Of a stretch of DNA of 5,884 bases, positions 1-5,884 are shown in pieces (position 1 is the first letter of the stretch; every line of letters begins with the position of its first letter). The notes beneath the pieces are model-generated. The model was not told where the DNA came from. It did not search any database and saw only the letters and a list, made by a program, of their open reading frames with translations. The stretch lies in assembly GCA_013813125.1 (NCBI GenBank), contig JACCSH010000169.1, positions 1 to 5,884 of the forward strand, in the 5' to 3' direction. This DNA is from Nocardioidaceae bacterium (GTDB lineage Bacteria; Actinomycetota; Actinomycetes; Propionibacteriales; Nocardioidaceae). The position numbers and the translations under genes are program-made.

Positions 1-481
1 CATCTTGCGGCGCGATGTTCCAGTCGCCGGTGAGAAGGATCTGTGCGTTCGGTTCATCGACAAGCCACCGTTCGCCGGCTTCGCGCAGCCGCGCCAGCCA
101 GTCGAGCTTGTAGAGGTAGTGCGGGTCGCCCAAGGTCCGCCCGTTGGGGACGTACAAGCTCCAGATCCGAACACCCGCGCAGACGGCGCCGATAGCGCGA
201 GGCTCCCCAGCAACCGGTTCGCCCCATCCGGGCTGGCCAGGAAAGCCGATCTGTACGTCGTCCAAGCCGACCCGTGAGATCAACGCGACGCCGTTCCACG
301 CCGACAGACCGAAGTGCGCCACCTGGTAGCCGAGCGATGCCAGTCGTCCGGCGGGGAACTGGTCGTCGCGGCACTTGGTCTCCTGGACGGCCAAGACGTC
401 GACGTCACTGCGCTCGAGCCATGCCACGACCCGGTCGATCCGGGCGCGGATCGAGTTGACGTTCCAGCTGGCCACGCGCAC
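1..481 (-). CDS. xthA: Exodeoxyribonuclease III / AP endonuclease, partial (C-terminus beyond left edge)
   Basis: A DNA repair nuclease of the exonuclease/endonuclease/phosphatase fold. The family cuts DNA 5' of abasic sites and degrades 3' ends with Mg2+ in base excision repair in the cytoplasm. The minus strand reads open from a GTG at 481 to the window edge, giving 160 residues of the ~265 usual for the family. Family motifs appear in order and at nearly E. coli numbering: SWNVNSIRAR (Asn7, residues 5-14), VQETK (metal-binding Glu34), WNGVALISR (62-70), LYVPNG (109-114, with the active-site Tyr110) and GDWNIAP (Asp153 and Asn155, 152-158). The missing part should hold the final Asp-His catalytic pair. 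A GGGAGGT sequence (493-499, read on the minus strand) lies 11 nt before the GTG, a somewhat long spacing. A second GTG at 475 is possible, but starting at 481 matches the family N-terminus. It is transcribed divergently from the S55 protein. The family call is firm; the symbol is by homology. Confidence 0.93.
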   Translation of the reverse strand, partial: MRVASWNVNSIRARIDRVVAWLERSDVDVLAVQETKCRDDQFPAGRLASLGYQVAHFGLSAWNGVALISRVGLDDVQIGFPGQPGWGEPVAGEPRAIGAVCAGVRIWSLYVPNGRTLGDPHYLYKLDWLARLREAGERWLVDEPNAQILLTGDWNIAPQD

Positions 482-611
482 TGCTGCAACCTACCTCCCA
501 GTCGAGACGGAGGAGTTCACCCAGTTTCGCTGCAATGCCGCCACAAGACGGCTCGCGAATGTGACCGGGCCGCCCCGATTGTTGCCCAGGCGGCGACGAC
601 CGCTCGAACAG

Positions 612-652
612 CTGAGGTATGCGCTCAGACATCGTCACCTGATCGTGATGTC
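612..652. repeat. Two adjacent short inverted repeats, possible operator or hairpins
   Basis: CTGAG (612-616) pairs with CTCAG (624-628) across a 7-nt loop. GACATC (628-633) pairs with GATGTC (647-652) around a centre near 640. The two share position 628, so they could form alternative structures or one dyad-rich regulator site. Arms of 5-6 bp are short enough to occur by chance. Confidence 0.25.
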
Positions 653-723
653 GGCGCATGAACCATCTGCTCCCCTCCCGGCGTCTAATGATCATGGGCT
701 TGCCGTTTGGCGTGGCCCCCCTC

Positions 724-732
724 AGGAGGAGG
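724..732 (+). promoter_or_regulatory. Shine-Dalgarno sequence that decides the start of the S55 gene
   Basis: AGGAGGAGG at 724-732 is a near-ideal ribosome binding site. It ends 6 nt before the ATG at 739, in frame with the long coding region. The ATG puts a basic stretch and hydrophobic segment at the N-terminus, as expected for an exported protein, and favours 739 over the upstream in-frame ATG at 658. Confidence 0.8.
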
Positions 733-738
733 ACGTAC

Positions 739-2526
739 ATGGCAGCACATCTCTGGACCCAGCGCAGGTGGGTCCGACCACGCACGACCGTGCTCGGCGC
801 GGCCATCGCGGGGCTGGTCGTCGCCACCGTGCCGGTTTCACCGGTGCAATCGGCGCCCGACCAGAGCTGTCCGCGAGCAATTCGCGTCAGCGACCTCACC
901 AAGGACATGCCCGTGCACGGTCTCACCGTCACCAGCGGCACCACTCCGGATTCATTTGGCGGCAAGGTGCTGGGTGTCCTTCAAGACGGTATTGCTCCCG
1001 GCCTCGACATGATCATGGTCAAGCTCAACGGTTCTGAGATCACCGACGCCAACGGCAACGTCGACAAGGGCATCTGGGCCGGCATGTCTGGCTCCCCCGT
1101 CTACACCGACGACGGCCGACTGATCGGCGCTGTTGCCTACGGCTTGTCGTTTTCACCTAGTGACGTCGCTGGCGTCACCCCTGGCGCCGAGATGCGAGAG
1201 CTGCTCGACGCTCAGCCGGCCAGCCCAGCCCTCAAGGCCGCGGCCAGCGCGACGAGGGTCGCCATCCCTGGGCCTCTGGCTGATCGACTGGTCTCGTCAG
1301 GAGCCATGTCGACGGCGCAGGCAGACAGCGGCTTCAAGCGGCTGCCCATGCCATTCAGCGTGTCTGGCCTGTCCAATCGTCACCTGCGGAAGGCTGCCAA
1401 CGGATTCGACATCAACCGGCCCCTGGTGACGGGAGGAAAGACGTCCGCGGCCGCCCCGGCGACCGAGATCGTACCGGGCGGCAACCTCGCGGCGTCGTTA
1501 TCGTACGGCGATATCACCTATGCTGGCACAGGTACCGCCACTGCTGTCTGCGGTGACGAGACCCTCGCGTTCGGACACCCGCTGCTCTGGTCGGGTAACG
1601 GCCGGTTGTCAATGCATGGTGCCGACGCGATCTATATCCAGAAGGACACCGTGTTCGGCTCCTTCAAGGTCGCCAACCCCAGCGCGCCGGTGGGTCAGAT
1701 CGTCGATGATCGCTTGGCCGGCATCCACGGGATCATGAACCAGTTCCCCCGCTCCACCGAGGTGACGTCTCGCGTCGAGGCCACCAACGGCAACTCTCGT
1801 CGCGGTGAGACGGTGGTCACCTTCCGTCGGGCCACGCCGTTCCTATCGGCCATTCACCTGCTCGCGAACGCCGACAGGGTGCTCGACGAGATCGGCGGCG
1901 GCACGGCGAGCGTGCGCTGGACCTTCGAAGGCACGCGTGCGGATGGCAGGAGCTGGACCTTCACCCGCGGCGACCGGTTCGCCAGCAGTCGTGATATCAC
2001 GTACGCTTCTATATTCGAGTCCTACGCGCAGATGTCGCAGATCCTGCACAACAGGTTCGAAAGGGTCGAGATCACGGACGTCCACTACAAGGCGTCGTAC
2101 AGTCCAAAGTACGACGCGCTGAAGATTGCAAAGCTTGAGATCAAGCCGGCTGACCGCTGGATCACAGTCTCCCGTCGGCACTCGGAGACGGTGTCCGCCG
2201 GCACCGATCTGCCTGTTCGCTTGACTCTCACTCCTAGCAACGGGATTGGCGACAACACGGTCGTCAAACTGTCAGTGCGCATCCCCAAATCCGCGCGCGA
2301 GGGAGTGCTCTTCGTTACGGGCGGGGCCGATGGCGGGCGCGGAGGGCCCCGGGCGACCTCGTTCGACGACTTGCTCGTCGAACTCGCACGCGCGCCCCGA
2401 AACAGCGAGGTCACTGCCACCTTGCGCACCGAGTCGAAGGGTCGCGGTGGTACCCGGGACTCCGACAGTCGCAATGTCGGTGAGGTGGTCTCCGGCTTCG
2501 AGTACGTGCGCCTGGACGTGCGCTGA
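739..2526 (+). CDS. Exported SpoIVB-like peptidase S55 domain protein
   Basis: A 595-residue protein. Residues 1-18 are basic and 19-33 are hydrophobic, followed by small residues to about 39, so it is probably exported by Sec or held by an N-terminal anchor; the exact cleavage site is unclear. The S55 signatures are GMSGSP (115-120, likely nucleophile Ser117) followed by a DGRLIGAVAY strand, then GTGTATAV (264-271 region), LAFGHP (277-281, candidate His280), GSFKV (307-311) and a DDR-GI-G motif (323-331). These are hallmarks of SpoIVB-related proteins, whose founding member is a sporulation signalling protease in Bacillus. No PDZ domain is visible, and Ser precedes His, unlike Bacillus SpoIVB. 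Residues 340-595 form a second, beta-rich region ending in a SFDDLL segment (541-546). Only two cysteines are visible, Cys44 and Cys271, both on the exported side. A role in sporulation is not implied; substrate and function are unknown. Alternatively it may be a non-catalytic S55-fold protein. Confidence 0.85.
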   Translation: MAAHLWTQRRWVRPRTTVLGAAIAGLVVATVPVSPVQSAPDQSCPRAIRVSDLTKDMPVHGLTVTSGTTPDSFGGKVLGVLQDGIAPGLDMIMVKLNGSEITDANGNVDKGIWAGMSGSPVYTDDGRLIGAVAYGLSFSPSDVAGVTPGAEMRELLDAQPASPALKAAASATRVAIPGPLADRLVSSGAMSTAQADSGFKRLPMPFSVSGLSNRHLRKAANGFDINRPLVTGGKTSAAAPATEIVPGGNLAASLSYGDITYAGTGTATAVCGDETLAFGHPLLWSGNGRLSMHGADAIYIQKDTVFGSFKVANPSAPVGQIVDDRLAGIHGIMNQFPRSTEVTSRVEATNGNSRRGETVVTFRRATPFLSAIHLLANADRVLDEIGGGTASVRWTFEGTRADGRSWTFTRGDRFASSRDITYASIFESYAQMSQILHNRFERVEITDVHYKASYSPKYDALKIAKLEIKPADRWITVSRRHSETVSAGTDLPVRLTLTPSNGIGDNTVVKLSVRIPKSAREGVLFVTGGADGGRGGPRATSFDDLLVELARAPRNSEVTATLRTESKGRGGTRDSDSRNVGEVVSGFEYVRLDVR

Positions 2527-2539
2527 CTGGAAAGGCTCT

Positions 2540-2575
2540 TGTGACCCCCGCGCCGCAGTTTGCGCGGGGGTCACA
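2540..2575. terminator. Bidirectional hairpin terminator between convergent genes
   Basis: TGTGACCCCCGCGC (2540-2553) and its exact reverse complement (2562-2575) form a perfect, GC-rich 14-bp stem with an 8-nt loop. It starts 14 nt after the TGA stop of the S55 gene. It lies about 60 nt past the TAA stop of the convergent reductase gene, so it can serve both. There is no run of T on either side, which is common for hairpin terminators in high-GC Gram-positive bacteria but leaves the mechanism uncertain. Confidence 0.75.
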
Positions 2576-2634
2576 GTGAAGCTGGGGTATCTCCGACGCC
2601 AGTCGAGGCAGTGAAGCCTTCACCAGAGCGGCGT

Positions 2635-3690
2635 TTAGGCGGCCGCAGAAGTGTCGAGCGGAGTGTGCTCGCTGGGAACCGTCTCGGATGCAGGAGGCGG
2701 CTCCGGCGGCGTACCGTTTCCGAACGGTCGGCCACCCAGCACCTCGCGTCCGTGCGGCTCCATCCAGCTGGTCAGGTCCGGACCAGCCGGAACGATCTGA
2801 GTCGGGTTGATGTCGGTGTGCACGACGTAGTAGTGGCGCTTGAAGTGGTCGAAGTCAGTCGTGTCGCCGAAGCCCGGCGTGGAGAACAGGTCGCGAGCGT
2901 AAGCCCACAGCACGGGCATCTCAGCCAGCTTGGAGCGGTTGCACTTGAAGTGCCCGTGGTAGACGGCGTCGAAGCGGGCCAGCGTCGTGAAGAGCCTGAC
3001 GTCGGCCTCGGTGATGGTGTCTCCGACGAGATAGCGCTGCGTCGACAACCGGTCGCTCAACCAGTCCAGGCGAGCGAAAAGCCGGTCGTACGCCCGCTGG
3101 TACGCCTCCTGCGAACCCGCGAACCCGCAGCGGTAGACACCATTGTTGACGTCGCGGAAGACCAGGCTAATCACCTCGTCGATCTCAGGGCGCAGCGGTT
3201 CGGGGTAGAGATCAGGGGCACCCGGGCGGTGGAACGCGCGCCACTCGAGTGACAAGTCGATCGTCATCTGCCGAAACTCGTTGGTCACGACCTGACCGGT
3301 CGGGACGTCGACGATTGCGGGGACGGTGATGCCGCGGGAATAGTCGGGGAAGCGGGCGAGGTAGGCGTCTCGGAGGCGCTCGATGCCGAGCACCGGGTCT
3401 ACACCGCCAGGGTCGAGGTCGAAGGTCCAGCTGCGGCTGTCGTGCGTCGGTCCGCAGATACCCATCGACAAGACATCCTCCAAACCGAGCAGGCGTCGCA
3501 CGATGATGGCCCGGTTGGCCCACGGGCAGGCCCACGCCACCACGAGTCGATAACGGCCGGGCTCCACGGGGTAGCCGTCACGCCCGTCTGCCGTGATGCG
3601 AGTGGCGATGTAGTTGGTGTCGCGCTTGAACTCCCGCCCCGGCTCGACGTACGAGCCCTTGGTGCTGTAGTCGGCCTCGGTCGTGCTCAT
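2635..3690 (-). CDS. Xi-class glutathione S-transferase / glutathionyl-hydroquinone reductase family protein
   Basis: A 351-residue cytoplasmic thiol enzyme of the YqjG/ECM4 (omega-like, Xi) family. Characterised members reduce glutathionyl-hydroquinones through an active-site cysteine. Visible family features are the N-terminal F-RD-NYI block (21-28), WACPWANR (53-60) with candidate catalytic Cys55, the thioredoxin-fold cis-Pro context TVPAIVD (122-128), TNEF (136-139) where many Xi enzymes have SNES, and NNGVYRCGFA (182-191). These are followed by LVGDTITEADVRLF (221-234), HGHFKCN (245-251) and HTDINPTQIVPAGP (291-304). Residues ~311-351 form a Pro/Ser/Thr-rich tail beyond the conserved core. 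The ATG at 3690 has a GAGGT sequence (3695-3699, minus strand) 4 nt upstream. Actinomycetes generally make mycothiol instead of glutathione, so the natural thiol partner may be mycothiol; this is inference. It stands alone, converging on the S55 gene and diverging from the membrane protein gene. Confidence 0.9.
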   Translation of the reverse strand: MSTTEADYSTKGSYVEPGREFKRDTNYIATRITADGRDGYPVEPGRYRLVVAWACPWANRAIIVRRLLGLEDVLSMGICGPTHDSRSWTFDLDPGGVDPVLGIERLRDAYLARFPDYSRGITVPAIVDVPTGQVVTNEFRQMTIDLSLEWRAFHRPGAPDLYPEPLRPEIDEVISLVFRDVNNGVYRCGFAGSQEAYQRAYDRLFARLDWLSDRLSTQRYLVGDTITEADVRLFTTLARFDAVYHGHFKCNRSKLAEMPVLWAYARDLFSTPGFGDTTDFDHFKRHYYVVHTDINPTQIVPAGPDLTSWMEPHGREVLGGRPFGNGTPPEPPPASETVPSEHTPLDTSAAA

Positions 3691-3735
3691 CAGTACCTCG
3701 CAGGATTTCGTCGGGGGAAGCGCCGGGGGGCCAGT

Positions 3736-3800
3736 CTGCCTTTCCGACCCGGGCGCATCAATGTCGGCTGCCTCTTCGGACCTGGACGCATCAATCCACC
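3736..3800. repeat. Imperfect tandem duplication of a ~33-bp unit upstream of the reductase gene
   Basis: Unit 1 (3736-3767) and unit 2 (3768-3800) both begin CTGCCT and share a 17-base core, at 3746-3762 and 3779-3795. The cores match at 15 of 17 positions, reading GACC, then C or T, GG, G or A, then CGCATCAAT. Core-to-core spacing is 33 bp, about three helical turns, so bound proteins would sit on the same face. The array lies roughly 45-110 bp upstream of the minus-strand reductase start, where an operator or activator site would be expected. It could also be a neutral slippage duplication. Confidence 0.6.
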
Positions 3801-4016
3801 CTCTCGACCGCCGCCTGCGGTGTGAGGTGCCCCGTGGAGACGCTGAGAGGGCTTTCTCTGGTCGCGGTCCCCACCCATTGGCAGGCGCATCGGCGAGTGT
3901 CAGGAGCGGATCTCCCAGGTTCCGGCACCGCGGGTGGCAGCATGTGTCGCAATGACCAGGTGCAGGAGTCGCTCATCAGTCTGGCGTGAGCAGGTACGGC
4001 GGCGACCTGGGACTGC

Positions 4017-4022
4017 GAGAGG
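4017..4022 (+). promoter_or_regulatory. Ribosome binding site supporting the GTG start at 4029
   Basis: GAGAGG at 4017-4022 ends 6 nt before the GTG at 4029. The reading frame opens only after a TGA at 3987-3989, and no other well-placed start lies between. A GTG at 4041 is a weaker alternative because its upstream sequence lacks a purine-rich match. Confidence 0.55.
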
Positions 4023-4028
4023 CGCGAT

Positions 4029-5884
4029 GTGTCCGCACGAGTGAGGTTGGTGCTCGCCAGCGCGCTGATGCTCGTTCTCGAGTTGTCGCTGATCAGGTGG
4101 TCTGGTGCCGAAGTCGTACACCTGAGCTACTTCAGCAACTTCGTCCTGTTGGGCTCGTTCCTCGGAATCGGGTTGGGCTTTCTGCGGGCGAGCAAGCCCA
4201 ACCGGGGCCTGCCCTTCTACTCGCCGGTTGCGCTGTTGGGCCTCGTTGGCTTCATTTCTGCCTACCCGGTCACCGTCGACCGAACAGACGACTCGGTCAT
4301 CTTCTTCACCAGCCTCGGCACCTCCGGCCCACCCATCTGGGTGGCCCTACCGGTCATCTTCCTCGCGGTTGCCGCGGTTCTGGCCGGGCCGGGAGAACTC
4401 GTCGCCGACTGCTTTCACTCCCTGGAACGGTTGGAGGCGTACCGCTACGACCTGATCGGGTCGATGGTCGGCATCGCGACCTTCACCCTCTTCTCTTTCC
4501 TGGGGGCGCCACCTCTGGTGTGGTTCTCGTTGGTTGCTGCTTTGTTCGTCGTACTTTTCGGTAGGGCGGGCAGGGCGGTGTCCCTGACGTTGGTCGTCGC
4601 GCTGTTGGCGCTGTTCGGCTATCCGCTCTTCCAGGACACGGACGAACGCGCGGTGTTCTGGTCGCCGTACTACCAGGTGAGCACCTTTGAGCAGGTTGAC
4701 GAGAGTGGCGAGACGGTGTGGCAGGTGTACGTGAACGGCATCCCGCATCAGCGCCTGACCTCGGCTGCCCTCCGCCAGGAGCAGGAGCCGTTCTACGTCG
4801 AGCCGTATCTGCGAGTCCCCGACCCGCCGAAGCAGATGCTCATCGTCGGGGCTGGCACGGGCACCGATGTGTCCATCGCCCTTGCCCAAGGGGCGGAGCA
4901 CGTCGATGCCGTCGAGATCGACCCGGAGCTTTTGAAATTCGGTGAGGCCCACAACCCCGACGGTGCGTACGACGACCCGCGGGTCTCGACGTACGTCAAC
5001 GACGGCCGTGCCTTCCTGCAACGTACCGACAAGGAGTACGACCTCATCCTGTTCGCCTTGCCGGACTCGCTGACTCTGGTGTCCGGTGCCAGCGCGCTGC
5101 GCCTGGAAAGCTACCTCTTCACGGAGGAGGCGATGGCCGCGGCGCGAGACCACCTCGCCCCCGGTGGAGCCTTCGCTATGTACAACTTCTACCGGGAGCC
5201 ATGGCTGGTCGACCGCCTTGCGGGGACGTTGGATGAGGTGTTCGGCCATGCGCCCTGCCTGTTGTCCAACCCTGAAGCGATCTCGCTGGCCGTGATGGTC
5301 GCGGGGCTCACTGACGCAGATCAGTCATGTGAGACGACGTGGGCACCCTCCGGTGTCGTCCCGCCTCCCTCGACCGACGACCACCCCTTTTTATATGTGC
5401 AAGATGGGGACGGTCTATTGGGCATCCCGTGGATCTACGTCATCGCCATCGCGCTGATCCTGTTCGTGAGCGTCATGTCCGTCGGTCTCGTCGCTGGCCG
5501 GGAGGCGACAGGCATGTGGGCATATAGAGACCTCTTCTTCCTGGGTGCGGCGTTCTTGTTACTGGAGACAAAGAACATCACCGGTTTCGCGCTGTACTTC
5601 GGCACGACATGGCTGGTCAATGCGTTGGTGTTCGGCGGCGTGCTGCTCGCCGTGCTGGCTGCGGTCGAGATCACTCGGCAGTTTGCGGTGCCGCCGATCA
5701 GGACGATGTACGCCTTGCTGTTTGGCGGACTGGTGCTTGCCTGGGCCGTGCCGACCGCATGGGTGCTGTCGCTACCCTTGCTGCCCAGGCTTGTCGTCGC
5801 CGTCGTGATCGCGTTCATCCCCATCATGGCCGCGAACGTGATCTTCGCGCAGCGCTTCGCCACGACCAGCAATGCCACCACCGC
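4029..5884 (+). CDS. Polytopic membrane protein with spermidine-synthase-like methyltransferase-fold domain, partial (C-terminus beyond right edge)
   Basis: The frame stays open from GTG 4029 to the edge, giving 618 residues. Residues 5-200 contain about seven hydrophobic helices (roughly 5-22, 34-52, 66-82, 104-120, 143-160, 161-177, 184-200), with a YRYDLIGSMVG motif (138-148) typical of membrane spermidine-synthase-like proteins. A soluble domain follows at ~201-460. It has a short beta-hairpin part with an EPFYVEPYL segment (253-261), the nucleotide-binding loop VGAGTGTD (273-280), the acidic strand VDAVEID (292-298) and YVNDGRAFL (322-330). TDDHPFLY (449-456) leads into at least five further helices, including LLETKNITGF (511-520). 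True aminopropyltransferases carry D-S-S/T-D-P after the fourth strand; here the aligned stretch reads LFALPDS (341-347), so the first Asp appears replaced by Ala343. It is therefore probably not a classical spermidine synthase. Substrate and role are unknown. No partner gene for polyamine synthesis is visible. Confidence 0.85.
   Translation, partial: MSARVRLVLASALMLVLELSLIRWSGAEVVHLSYFSNFVLLGSFLGIGLGFLRASKPNRGLPFYSPVALLGLVGFISAYPVTVDRTDDSVIFFTSLGTSGPPIWVALPVIFLAVAAVLAGPGELVADCFHSLERLEAYRYDLIGSMVGIATFTLFSFLGAPPLVWFSLVAALFVVLFGRAGRAVSLTLVVALLALFGYPLFQDTDERAVFWSPYYQVSTFEQVDESGETVWQVYVNGIPHQRLTSAALRQEQEPFYVEPYLRVPDPPKQMLIVGAGTGTDVSIALAQGAEHVDAVEIDPELLKFGEAHNPDGAYDDPRVSTYVNDGRAFLQRTDKEYDLILFALPDSLTLVSGASALRLESYLFTEEAMAAARDHLAPGGAFAMYNFYREPWLVDRLAGTLDEVFGHAPCLLSNPEAISLAVMVAGLTDADQSCETTWAPSGVVPPPSTDDHPFLYVQDGDGLLGIPWIYVIAIALILFVSVMSVGLVAGREATGMWAYRDLFFLGAAFLLLETKNITGFALYFGTTWLVNALVFGGVLLAVLAAVEITRQFAVPPIRTMYALLFGGLVLAWAVPTAWVLSLPLLPRLVVAVVIAFIPIMAANVIFAQRFATTSNATT

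Larger units (their letters stand above)
482..738. promoter_or_regulatory. Divergent promoter gap between xthA and the S55 protein gene
   Basis: These 257 bases separate two divergently transcribed genes, so the promoters of both should lie here. I could not identify convincing -35/-10 pairs for either direction. An ATG at 658 and others at 688 and 694 are in frame with the downstream gene, but none has a good ribosome binding site, so I treat the stretch as untranslated. It contains two adjacent small inverted repeats at 612-652, listed separately. Confidence 0.55.
3691..4028. promoter_or_regulatory. Divergent promoter gap with no supported gene
   Basis: This 338-base stretch lies between the divergent reductase and membrane-protein genes and must hold both promoters. 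The short open frames on either strand have no usable ribosome binding site and have an Arg/Pro-rich composition typical of untranslated GC-rich DNA. The only clear structure is the imperfect tandem duplication at 3736-3800. I see no tRNA, no convincing riboswitch and no clear sigma-factor consensus. Confidence 0.6.

Noticed and set aside
658..738. Upstream in-frame ATG at 658 as the S55 start
   Set aside because: It has no ribosome binding site, while the ATG at 739 has an excellent one and gives a proper export signal at the N-terminus.
405..965. A 186-codon minus-strand frame spanning the xthA start, the gap and the S55 gene N-terminus
   Set aside because: It overlaps two well-supported genes and shows no family motifs or good ribosome binding site.
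2560..3252. A 230-codon open frame on the plus strand opposite the reductase gene
   Set aside because: It is antisense to well-conserved reductase motifs, starts inside the terminator hairpin and has no recognisable protein features.
3690..3890. A 66-codon minus-strand frame whose TGA overlaps the reductase ATG, suggesting a translationally coupled leader peptide
   Set aside because: There is no Shine-Dalgarno sequence before its ATG, the composition is Arg/Pro-rich, and its repeated LMRPG segment is simply the translation of the tandem DNA repeat.
3829..3900. Possible TPP riboswitch, because GGTGCCCC is followed by GCTGAGAGGG
   Set aside because: The second conserved half (ACCTGATC and the GGTAATGCC-like block) is absent, and neither flanking gene relates to thiamine.
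4347..5249. A 300-codon open frame on the minus strand inside the membrane protein gene
   Set aside because: It lies wholly antisense to a gene with clear domain motifs, and its Arg/Gln/Val-rich composition with no recognisable motif is what a GC-rich gene gives on its opposite strand.

Overview
The window is GC-rich with strongly biased third codon positions. The gene content fits a high-GC Gram-positive bacterium (Actinomycetota, perhaps near Nocardioides or Aeromicrobium; that genus-level guess is only an impression). It looks like ordinary chromosome: four genes with regulatory gaps between them, and no sign of phage, transposon, CRISPR array, tRNA or rRNA.

Layout. (1) Positions 1-481, minus strand: the N-terminal 160 residues of an exodeoxyribonuclease III-type AP endonuclease (xthA family), cut by the left edge. 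(2) Positions 482-738: a divergent promoter gap with two small inverted repeats and a strong Shine-Dalgarno sequence at its right end. (3) Positions 739-2526, plus strand: a secreted or membrane-anchored protein with a SpoIVB-like S55 serine peptidase domain. (4) Positions 2527-2634: a convergent gap with a perfect 14-bp hairpin that probably terminates transcription from both sides. (5) Positions 2635-3690, minus strand: a Xi-class glutathione S-transferase / glutathionyl-hydroquinone reductase homologue with a CPWA active site. (6) Positions 3691-4028: a divergent gap of 338 bases holding an imperfect tandem duplication of a ~33-bp unit just upstream of the reductase gene. (7) Positions 4029-5884, plus strand: a large polytopic membrane protein with a central spermidine-synthase-like Rossmann domain, cut by the right edge.

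The genes alternate strand (-, +, -, +), so each is probably its own transcription unit and there is no multi-gene operon. DNA repair (xthA) and quinone/thiol chemistry (the reductase) could both be loosely tied to oxidative damage, but nothing shows they act together.

I found no convincing new multi-gene system. The points most worth a second look are the Ser-before-His order in the S55 protein, the apparent loss of the catalytic aspartate in the spermidine-synthase-like protein, a glutathione-type enzyme in a lineage that normally uses mycothiol, and the tandem repeat upstream of that enzyme.
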